DNA from: JAKFEW01 sp036675505 | GTDB lineage: Bacteria > Cyanobacteriota > Sericytochromatia > S15B-MN24 > JAQBPE01 | Assembly: GCA_036675505.1 (NCBI GenBank) | Contig: JAKFEW010000046.1 | Coordinates: 62,001-126,000 of the forward strand | Reading direction: 5' to 3' | DNA: 64,000 bases | Part shown: positions 1-6,307 of the stretch, piece after piece | Layout: each line of letters starts with the position of its first letter | Numbering within the stretch: the stretch's first letter is position 1 | Notes under the pieces: model-generated | Databases searched by the model: none | Told to the model about the DNA's origin: nothing | Seen by the model: the letters and a program-made list of their open reading frames with translations, nothing else | Position numbers and translations under genes: made by a program

Positions 1-44
1 CTCAGTATACCAAGACGCTACGGGGATCGCCAGGATTGGCCGCC

Positions 45-73
45 TTGACGGGCGTAGCGGCGTCGGCTAACAT
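45..73 (+). promoter_or_regulatory. Candidate sigma70-type promoter for rpmE
   Basis: A TTGACG box (45-50) and a TAACAT box (68-73) are separated by exactly 17 bases. They match the consensus hexamers at 5/6 and 4/6 positions. The expected start of transcription, near base 80, leaves a leader of about 80 bases before rpmE. The first 158 bases otherwise hold no gene I can support; an open frame runs into rpmE from the left but has no recognisable upstream protein. Confidence 0.4.
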
Positions 74-158
74 GCCGGACCTAGGCGGGCGCGATTTTGT
101 GCCCGACGGCTGCTTGGAAACCAGCCACATCTACGTCTCGATTACGGAGTCAATTGAT

Positions 159-446
159 ATGAAGCCGGGCATTCACCCCAAGTACAACCAGGTCACCGCG
201 TCTTGCGTCTGCGGCAACGTCTTCACGGTCGGTACGACCAAGAGCGAGAACCTGCGCACGGAAATCTGCGCCGCCTGCCACCCGTTCTTCACGGGCACGC
301 AGAAGATCGTCGATACCGAGGGCCGCGTCGATCGGTTCATGAAGAAGTTCGAAAGCCAGAACAAGAAGCTGGCCGCCCGCGCCGCCCAGTCGGCTGCGAC
401 GGTAAAGCCGGCCGCCGCGCCCGCGGAAGCCGAGAGCAAGGGCTAA
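159..446 (+). CDS. rpmE: 50S ribosomal protein L31, zinc-binding form
   Basis: This is the large-subunit ribosomal protein L31. The 95-residue product begins MKPGIHPKY and carries the four zinc-ligand cysteines of the C+ type at C16, C18, C37 and C40, in the motifs CVC and CAAC. The body is normal length, followed by an Ala/Lys/Pro-rich tail of about 25 residues that is longer than in most L31 proteins. The ATG was chosen because GGAG lies 9 bases upstream and the conserved N-terminus starts there; in-frame codons further left add nothing L31-like. It is a single-gene unit between a candidate promoter and a strong terminator. The zinc-binding form usually serves zinc-replete growth; I see no Zur-type operator. 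Confidence 0.95.
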   Translation: MKPGIHPKYNQVTASCVCGNVFTVGTTKSENLRTEICAACHPFFTGTQKIVDTEGRVDRFMKKFESQNKKLAARAAQSAATVKPAAAPAEAESKG

Positions 447-457
447 ACGAGCTAGTG

Positions 458-492
458 AGGGCGCAGGACCGAAAGGTCCTGCGCCCTTTTTT
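458..492 (+). terminator. Rho-independent terminator after rpmE
   Basis: A perfect 13-bp stem (458-470 with 475-487) is closed by a GAAA tetraloop and followed by a run of Ts through base 492. It lies 11 bases after the rpmE stop and ends just before the next gene. This is the strongest terminator in the window. Confidence 0.95.
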
Positions 493-502
493 GTCGAGAC
501 CG

Positions 503-1036
503 ATGCCCGAGACGATGACCAAAGGGAACGAGCGTAGCTCGATCATCCGCCATGCCCTTCCCGACGAGGCCGGTGCCATCGCCGATCTCTGGCTCCGCTT
601 CCAGCGTGAGCACAACGCGCGCTACGTGCGGCAGGTGCGGCAGACTCGCCGCAACCGCGATGCGGTCGCCGAGCACTACGTGAAGCTCGCCGGTCAACGT
701 CAGCTCTGGGTGGCCGAGGCCGCGGGTGCGTTGGTCGGCTACGCCGCCGTGTCGCCCCATCTGGTAAAGGTCGAGCTCTACTATGCCTCGGCGGCCTTGA
801 CCGACCTGTGGGTCGAGCCGGCCTGGCGCGGCCGGGGCCTGGGCCGGGCGCTGATCGACCGCGTCAGGACGGAGGTCGCCGAGCGCGGCCTGCACGCGCT
901 CACGATCAGCGTGATGGCCGGCAACCCGGCCCGCGCGCTCTACCGCGCGGCCGGCTTCCAGCCGTTCACGGAGACACTGGTGATGCCCCTCGTGGCCGGG
1001 ATGGTCAAGACGGGGCCGGACTACCCGGAGGACTGA
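503..1036 (+). CDS. GNAT-family N-acetyltransferase
   Basis: This is an acyltransferase of the GNAT superfamily, which moves an acyl group from acyl-CoA to an amine; the substrate cannot be told. The product is 177 residues. Motif A is clear near residues 105-120, where DLWVEPAWRGRGLGRAL contains the RGRGLG acetyl-CoA pyrophosphate loop. A downstream ALYRAAGF matches the motif B end of the fold. The start at 503 is the first ATG after the rpmE terminator; an ATG at 515 is equally possible and neither has a strong ribosome-binding site. It ends 7 bases before rsmE and is probably co-transcribed with it, so a role near ribosome modification is conceivable but unproven. Confidence 0.8.
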   Translation: MPETMTKGNERSSIIRHALPDEAGAIADLWLRFQREHNARYVRQVRQTRRNRDAVAEHYVKLAGQRQLWVAEAAGALVGYAAVSPHLVKVELYYASAALTDLWVEPAWRGRGLGRALIDRVRTEVAERGLHALTISVMAGNPARALYRAAGFQPFTETLVMPLVAGMVKTGPDYPED

Positions 1037-1043
1037 GCGACCC

Positions 1044-1769
1044 ATGGCGCGCTTCTTCGTCGACCCGGCCGCGATTGCCGGCGACCACGTCACGCTCGAT
1101 GGCGGCGACGCCCACCACGCGGCGACCGTGCTGCGGCTGCGGCCCGGCGCGGCCGTGACCGTGCTGGACGGCCAGGGTCGCATCTTCGAGTGCGTGGCCG
1201 AAACCGTCGAGAAGCGCCACGTCACGCTGCGGGTCACGCGCGCCACGATCGCCGCGCCGCCGGCGGTGGGCGTCACGCTTTACCAGGGGCTGCCGAAGGG
1301 CGACAAGCTCGAGCTCGTGATCCAGAAGGCCACGGAGCTCGGCGCGGCGCGGATCGTGCCGCTGGCCGCGGTGCGCTCGATCGCGAAGGTCGAGCCGGCC
1401 CGGGTGGCCGCGAAGCGCGCACGCTGGCAGGCGATCGCCAAGGAGGCCGCGGAGCAGAGCGAGCGCCCGACCGTGCCCGAGATCGAGGCGCCGACCACGC
1501 TCACGGGCCTGGTGCTGCCGCCCGGCGCGATCGCCTTCGTGCTCGCCGAGCGGGAAGGCGGCCTGACCCTCCCGCGCGCGCTGCCGCCAGCGCCGCCGGC
1601 CGGCATCGCGATCTTCGTCGGCCCCGAGGGTGGCTGGGACCCCGCGGAGCTCGACGCGCTGGTGGCCCTCGGCGCGACGCCGGTCTCGCTCGGCCCGCGC
1701 ATCCTGCGCACCGAGACCGCCGGCCTCGCGGCGCTGGCGATCGTGATGGCGGCCTACGAGCTGCGCTGA
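1044..1769 (+). CDS. rsmE: 16S rRNA (uracil-1498-N3)-methyltransferase RsmE
   Basis: RsmE methylates N3 of U1498 in helix 44 of 16S rRNA using S-adenosylmethionine. The 241-residue product has the family layout: an N-terminal PUA-like RNA-binding domain (about residues 1-70) and a C-terminal SPOUT domain. The knotted SAM site is visible as FVGPEGGW around residue 193 and LGPRILRTETA near residue 218. The linker motif LPKGDKLE and KATELGA are also typical. Length is normal for the family. It lies 7 bases after the GNAT gene and ends 7 bases from the stop of a convergent lipoprotein gene, leaving no room for a separate terminator hairpin. Confidence 0.95.
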   Translation: MARFFVDPAAIAGDHVTLDGGDAHHAATVLRLRPGAAVTVLDGQGRIFECVAETVEKRHVTLRVTRATIAAPPAVGVTLYQGLPKGDKLELVIQKATELGAARIVPLAAVRSIAKVEPARVAAKRARWQAIAKEAAEQSERPTVPEIEAPTTLTGLVLPPGAIAFVLAEREGGLTLPRALPPAPPAGIAIFVGPEGGWDPAELDALVALGATPVSLGPRILRTETAGLAALAIVMAAYELR

Positions 1770-1776
1770 ACGCGCC

Positions 1777-3084
1777 TTACTTCAAGAGGTTGAAGGCAGG
1801 GTCGGCGAGCGGGTCATCCAGGTCGGGCAGCGGTGGCAGGTTCGCCGGCATCTGGTCCTTGGTGGGCAAGGCCGGCCCCAGCTGCGCGAGCGTGGCATCG
1901 CCCGCGAGGTACGTGCCGTCCTCGTCGTTGTCGACGAAGAAGCCCGTGCCCGGCCCCGGCTCGGCCGCTCGCACGCCGTCGAGACCGAGGAAGACGAGAG
2001 GCGTTCCCTTCGATTTCGCCTGGGCGATCTGCATGGCCGCCCGGCCGTCCGGCAGGTAATGAATCGCCAGCGCGACGCGGCTGTCATCGCAAGGCGGCCG
2101 GCCCTGGTTGGCCACGCTGCCGGATACCAGGCGCGTCGTCGGCGAATCGGGGCCGCCGGCCGGCAACTTCGTCACCTTGAGCTGGCGCCGGGCGAGGAGC
2201 GGCGGGGCGTCGGCGAAGGCCTCCATACCAGGGAACTTGAGCTTCATCACGAAGTCCGAGGAAACGTCACCTTTGCCGTGATCGAAGACGACATGCATGC
2301 CGAGCGTGAACCCGAGCTCGGCGTTCTTGAGCCGGTACACCGCTTCGCCCGTCTCGGTCGACATGAAAGCCAGGGTGACGAGGGTGTTGTCGGGCGTGAT
2401 CGTCTCGCCGTCGGCGACCGTCAACAAGCCGCCCTCGCCGCGCTGTTCGAGCAGAAAGGTATTGCTCACTTCCCGGCCGCCCATGCCAGGCCGCTTGTCG
2501 GTCATCGGCACGCCTGGTTGGAGGCCGAGCGCCGAGGCGTCGGCTAGCAGCTTCTCGATCGTGCGGCAGGTTTGGACGAAATCCCGGAACTCGTCTTTGA
2601 TCAGCTTGCCGGGCGTCAGCGGGATGTCCGGGGGAGCGCAGGTCGCACCGGGGGAGGGCGCCGCGAACTGGGCGAGGGCGTAGGACGCGCCGTCCATGCC
2701 GATCAACGACCCGCCATCCGGGCCGATCAACGACGCGCCGTCCGGACCGACCAGGGACGCGCCGTCTGGGCCGACGAGGTTGCCGCCGCCGGCCGCGACG
2801 AGCGAGGCCGGGAGGTCGGGCAGGATCCGCGTCGGGATCTTCAACGCCGAGAGCGGCGGCTTGGCCGAAATCGCCGGCGCCAGCGAGGGCCCGACGGACG
2901 GTAACGAAGCGACCGGCGCGGTGCTCGGCCCGGCGGACCCACCTGCGACGTCGACCGCCACGGGTTTCGCACTCACTTTCGCGCGAGGCGCCGTCGACCG
3001 GCCCACGCCCGCCGGCGGCGCCACGCTCACGGTGCAGCCGGCCAGCAGCAGGAGGATCAAGGCGGTAGGTTTCGATGGTGTCAT
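1777..3084 (-). CDS. Lipoprotein with DGASL octapeptide repeats, paralogue 1
   Basis: I do not recognise this 435-residue protein. It has a short lipoprotein signal ending LLAGC (Cys17), so it is probably anchored in a membrane. An Ala/Ser/Pro/Lys-rich stretch follows to about residue 90. Then come four tandem copies of an 8-residue unit of the type G-P-D-G-A-S-L-V (residues about 98-135). A folded domain of about 290 residues ends in a DDPLADP tail motif. The upstream neighbour on the same strand is a paralogue of the same design with the same tail motif, 70 bases away. The ATG was preferred over a GTG 21 bases upstream because the signal peptide starts here and a GGGGG run sits just before it. 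Confidence 0.75.
   Translation of the reverse strand: MTPSKPTALILLLLAGCTVSVAPPAGVGRSTAPRAKVSAKPVAVDVAGGSAGPSTAPVASLPSVGPSLAPAISAKPPLSALKIPTRILPDLPASLVAAGGGNLVGPDGASLVGPDGASLIGPDGGSLIGMDGASYALAQFAAPSPGATCAPPDIPLTPGKLIKDEFRDFVQTCRTIEKLLADASALGLQPGVPMTDKRPGMGGREVSNTFLLEQRGEGGLLTVADGETITPDNTLVTLAFMSTETGEAVYRLKNAELGFTLGMHVVFDHGKGDVSSDFVMKLKFPGMEAFADAPPLLARRQLKVTKLPAGGPDSPTTRLVSGSVANQGRPPCDDSRVALAIHYLPDGRAAMQIAQAKSKGTPLVFLGLDGVRAAEPGPGTGFFVDNDEDGTYLAGDATLAQLGPALPTKDQMPANLPPLPDLDDPLADPAFNLLK
2693..2788 (-). repeat. Four 24-bp tandem repeats inside the lipoprotein gene
   Basis: Four consecutive 24-bp units (2693-2716, 2717-2740, 2741-2764, 2765-2788) encode the octapeptide repeats. The middle units are nearly identical in DNA and the outer ones have drifted. 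The regular short period could form a small beta-helix-like rod or a spacer; that is inference. Confidence 0.85.
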
Positions 3085-3154
3085 GGGCAACCCCCGGTTG
3101 ATCACATACCCGGTTTCCGCACGCGCTGCGACAATCTCGTGAGCGACGCCTCAA

Positions 3155-4408
3155 TTACTCGGGGAAGGCGAAGAGAGGGTCGGCGAGCGGATCGCCGGGT
3201 CCCGGCGCGGCCGGGAAAGGTCGGTAAATCTGGTCCTTGCCGGGCACCAGCGCCTTGAGCGCCTCGTCGGCCGTGGCCGCGTTCATCGGATCGCCCGTCT
3301 TCTCGATATAGAAGGCCGTGTCGGGCCCAGCGTCCGCGGCGTAGCCCTGGCCGTCGTTGCGCGTGTAGGTGAGGTCCGCCTTGCCGGGCTCCACGCGCCC
3401 CATCCGCGCCGCGCCGCGGCCGTCTGCGCCGTAGTGGATCGACATGACGCGGGCGCCGGATTCGCAGGGGTACGTCGGGAACAGGAAATTGGCCGCCACC
3501 TGGGCCGAGAAGTGGGGCGCGCCCGCGGCAGGCTGCCTGGCCGCCCGGAACTCCCAGTGGGCCCGAATCTTGGCGTTGGGCTCGGCCGTCTTGTGGCCCG
3601 TGCCGTCGGCGGTGGCCGAGCCGGTCGCGAGGTCGAAGGTCGTGGCGAACGCGACGCGGCCGTAGGTGTCGTGCACACCCGGCGGGCGGGTGACGACGCG
3701 GCCGCTGGTCGCCGACGCGAAGGACATCCCCAGGAACAACTTGTCGCGGGTGAGGGTCTCGCCCTCGGATACGAGCAGCACGCCGCCCTCGCCGCTCTCC
3801 TCGCCGCCGCTCCGCAGCAGGGCGGTGAACTTCCCGCCGCCATCCGCCCGCTCGAGCGTGAGCGGCTCGTCAGGCACGATCCCCGCCTCGCGGACCTGCC
3901 GGAGCACCCGGTTCACGAGCACCACGCTCTCGACGTAAACGTCCATATTCGCGGCGACGAGCTCCTTGAAGGCGATCGCGCCGGTCGCCGCCGGCGGCGG
4001 GCAATCGGCCTGCTGCGCGAGCCGAAACGAGGACGTGGCCGGCTTCACCGCGTTGCCCCCGCCCGCCGCGACCAACGACGCGCCGTCCGGGCCGATCAGG
4101 TTGCCGGCGCCGGCCGCCACCAGGCTGCCCGCGTCGTTGCCGATCAGGCTCGCGCCGTCGAGCCCGATCAAGTTGCCGGACCCCGCCGCCACCATGCCGA
4201 GCGCGGGGGGAAGCAGCAAGTTCACGCGCTCCGGCAGCTTCGGCGGCTTCTTGGCCGGCTTCACGGATGCCTTGACGGCCGGCTTCGCTGACGCCTTGAC
4301 GGACGACGTGGCTGGCTTCGTGCTCGGCCCGGCGACGGGCGGCACGCCCAGGGCGCAGCCGGCGGCGAGCACGGCGGCGACGAAAAGCGGAGCGGGCCTG
4401 GCGCGCAT
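3155..4408 (-). CDS. Lipoprotein with DGASL-type repeats, paralogue 2
   Basis: This 417-residue protein is a paralogue of the next gene downstream. The signal peptide ends LAAGC (Cys18). It is followed by a Lys/Ala/Pro/Ser-rich low-complexity linker (about residues 25-60) and a repeat block mixing VAAGxGN and IGxDGASL units (residues 72-119, bases 4052-4195). The folded C-terminal domain contains EGGVLLVSEGETLT, which aligns with EGGLLTVADGETIT in the paralogue, and the tail GDPLADPLF is shared. The start is well supported: AGGAGG lies 7 bases upstream of the ATG. No enzyme motif is visible. It is probably an envelope structural or binding protein co-expressed with its paralogue and the upstream SPOR protein; that role is inferred from context. 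Confidence 0.78.
   Translation of the reverse strand: MRARPAPLFVAAVLAAGCALGVPPVAGPSTKPATSSVKASAKPAVKASVKPAKKPPKLPERVNLLLPPALGMVAAGSGNLIGLDGASLIGNDAGSLVAAGAGNLIGPDGASLVAAGGGNAVKPATSSFRLAQQADCPPPAATGAIAFKELVAANMDVYVESVVLVNRVLRQVREAGIVPDEPLTLERADGGGKFTALLRSGGEESGEGGVLLVSEGETLTRDKLFLGMSFASATSGRVVTRPPGVHDTYGRVAFATTFDLATGSATADGTGHKTAEPNAKIRAHWEFRAARQPAAGAPHFSAQVAANFLFPTYPCESGARVMSIHYGADGRGAARMGRVEPGKADLTYTRNDGQGYAADAGPDTAFYIEKTGDPMNAATADEALKALVPGKDQIYRPFPAAPGPGDPLADPLFAFPE
4052..4195 (-). repeat. Mixed VAAGxGN / DGASL repeat block
   Basis: This is the repeat block of paralogue 2. Units of the form NLIGxDGASL and LVAAGxGN alternate over 48 codons. Compared with paralogue 1, the units are reordered rather than simply multiplied. 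This suggests recombination between short repeats. Confidence 0.7.
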
Positions 4409-4472
4409 GGATGGTCCTCCTGCAGGTCTCATACCCACGCCTGGCCGCTGGACCGCGGCGGGGCGGGCCGCG

Positions 4473-5039
4473 TCAGTGACGAATCGTGACCGCGTAGCCG
4501 CGGTTGTTCACCTCGTCGGCGACCGACAGGGCGCGGGCGCGGTCTTTGAACGCGCCGAGCTGGGCGCGGTAGCTACCGCCGTCCCAGACCACCACCGCGT
4601 TGATGCCCTGGGTCTGCAGGTCCTCGACCTGCTTCTGGGCGGTCTCGCGCGAGTCGAAAGCGCCGACCTGGACGCGGTAGGTGGGTGCACCGGCCGGCGA
4701 TGCCTCCGCAGCAGGGTCCACGCCCGGGTCGCTCGATTCCGCGATGCTCGCGAACGCGGCCGGGGTAGGCGTGGCGAACGCGTCGGGCGTCGGGCTGGCC
4801 GGCGCCAGCGAGACCGGGATCGGTCCAGGCGCGAGCGTCGGCGTCGCCGATGGCGACGGCTTGACCGAGCCGCGCGGCGTCGGCATCGGATGCTGCGTGG
4901 TCCGCACCGGCTGCTTCACCGGCACGTTAGCGGTGGCGCCGTGCGTGTAGTAGAAGCCGGCGCTGAAGGCGGCGCCGGAGGCGACCACCAGGGCCGACCA
5001 GAACAGGGCGCTCATGAGGATGTCGCGACGCTTGGACAT
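4473..5039 (-). CDS. SPOR-domain membrane protein
   Basis: The 188-residue protein has a short basic N-terminus (MSKRRD) and one transmembrane helix (about residues 8-28). A Pro/Thr/Ser/Ala-rich linker follows, then a C-terminal SPOR domain (about residues 115-188) with YRVQVGAFDSRETAQ and YRAQLGAFKDRARAL half-repeats. SPOR domains bind glycan strands lacking stem peptides, as found at division septa. The topology places the domain outside the inner membrane, so a role in septal wall remodelling is likely. Its ATG overlaps the folC stop by one base (TGATG), indicating translational coupling. GGGAG sits about 8 bases upstream. The gene is not close enough to FtsN or DedD to be named. Confidence 0.82.
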   Translation of the reverse strand: MSKRRDILMSALFWSALVVASGAAFSAGFYYTHGATANVPVKQPVRTTQHPMPTPRGSVKPSPSATPTLAPGPIPVSLAPASPTPDAFATPTPAAFASIAESSDPGVDPAAEASPAGAPTYRVQVGAFDSRETAQKQVEDLQTQGINAVVVWDGGSYRAQLGAFKDRARALSVADEVNNRGYAVTIRH

Positions 5040-6307
5040 CAGGCAGCTCCCTTCAGGGGGACGACGGAGGCGGGCAGGAGCAGCGCGCGCGCGGCGCCCA
5101 CCAGCCAGAGAGAACCCGTGACGACCCGAACGCCGGCAGGCGCGACGGTCCGGGCCCTGCCGAGGGCCGCGCCGAGGTCCGCGGCGTCGACCACCGGACC
5201 ACGCGCGAACGGCGCGAGGTCGCTCGCCGACCAGCTCGGCGCGCCGGGGATCGGCGAGACGATGAGCGTGGCACCGCCCGACGTGAGGATTTCGACCATT
5301 TGGCCAGCCGCCTTGTCGGCGCGGAAGCCCGCCACGACCGCCGCCGGGCTGCCCCAATCGGCGATCAACGCCGCGGCGCCGGCCGGGTTGTGGGCGCCAT
5401 CCAACAACCAGGCGCCGCCCGCGTCGTCGGCGAGCGTCTCGAGGCGGCCCGGCCAGGTCACGCCGGCGAGCCCGGCCCGCAGGTGATCGGGGTCGATCGC
5501 CCAGCCGCATTCACCGATCGCCTGCGCGGCGGCCACGGCCAGCCCGGCGTTCTCGAGCTGGTAGGTGCCCGGCAGGGCCAGGTGCGCCGGGCCGTCCGGC
5601 AGGGCGAGCGTCCAGCCGCCTTGCGTCCTCAGCTGGCCGGTGAGCGGCTGCGTGACCGCGAAGGGCGCGCCCACGCGCGCGGCCACGGCACGCATGACCT
5701 CGGCGGCCTCGCCGGTGGCCGAGGTGAGGGCCGGGACGCCCCCCCGGAAGATGCCGGCCTTGTTGCGGGCGATCGCCGCGACGTCGGCCCCCAGGCGATC
5801 CTGGTGGTCGAGCCCGACCGAGGTCACGAGGGTCGCGAGCGGGCGCTCGAAGACGTTCGTCGCGTCCGTCGCGCCGCCCACGCCGGCTTCGACGACCGCG
5901 ATCGTGCAGGCGTGCTCCGCGAGCCAGGTCCACGCGACCGCGCACCAGCGCTCGAACGGCCCCAGCGGCGGCAGATCCGGGTGGTTCGCCTCGGCCGCCG
6001 CGAAAGCCGGCGTCAGCATGGCTTCTCGTGCCGCGAGCTCGGCCGGGGCGATGAATTGGCCTGCCAGCCAGAACCGTTCGTGCGGACCTTGCAGGTCCGG
6101 CGACGTGAACCGGCCGACGCGGTGGCCGGCGGCCTGCAGCATCGCGGCGAGCATCGCCACGGTGCTGCCCTTGCCGTTGCTGCCCGCCACGTGGACGACC
6201 GCGAAGGCGCGCTGGGGCTCGCCAAGCGCGCTCAGGAGTTCGGCGCGGCGCGCGGCGCGTGCGGTGTCAGCCGGGGTCAGGGCCAGCTCCCCTGCTCTCA
6301 GGTCCAC
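5039..6307 (-). CDS. folC: Bifunctional folylpolyglutamate/dihydrofolate synthase
   Basis: FolC adds glutamate to dihydropteroate and to folates in an ATP-dependent ligation of the Mur-ligase type. The ATP loop is HVAGSNGKGST near the N-terminus. DGAHNPAG marks the C-terminal domain junction, and TSVGLDHQDRLG is the family's central motif. The N-terminus is short: only about 35 residues precede the P-loop and the usual Tyr/Leu-rich first helix is missing. The start is uncertain. I chose a GTG 10 bases inside the end of valS; a CTG a few codons later has a better Shine-Dalgarno (AGGGGAG). The stop overlaps the SPOR gene start. Order valS-folC is widespread. Confidence 0.88.
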   Translation of the reverse strand: MDLRAGELALTPADTARAARRAELLSALGEPQRAFAVVHVAGSNGKGSTVAMLAAMLQAAGHRVGRFTSPDLQGPHERFWLAGQFIAPAELAAREAMLTPAFAAAEANHPDLPPLGPFERWCAVAWTWLAEHACTIAVVEAGVGGATDATNVFERPLATLVTSVGLDHQDRLGADVAAIARNKAGIFRGGVPALTSATGEAAEVMRAVAARVGAPFAVTQPLTGQLRTQGGWTLALPDGPAHLALPGTYQLENAGLAVAAAQAIGECGWAIDPDHLRAGLAGVTWPGRLETLADDAGGAWLLDGAHNPAGAAALIADWGSPAAVVAGFRADKAAGQMVEILTSGGATLIVSPIPGAPSWSASDLAPFARGPVVDAADLGAALGRARTVAPAGVRVVTGSLWLVGAARALLLPASVVPLKGAA

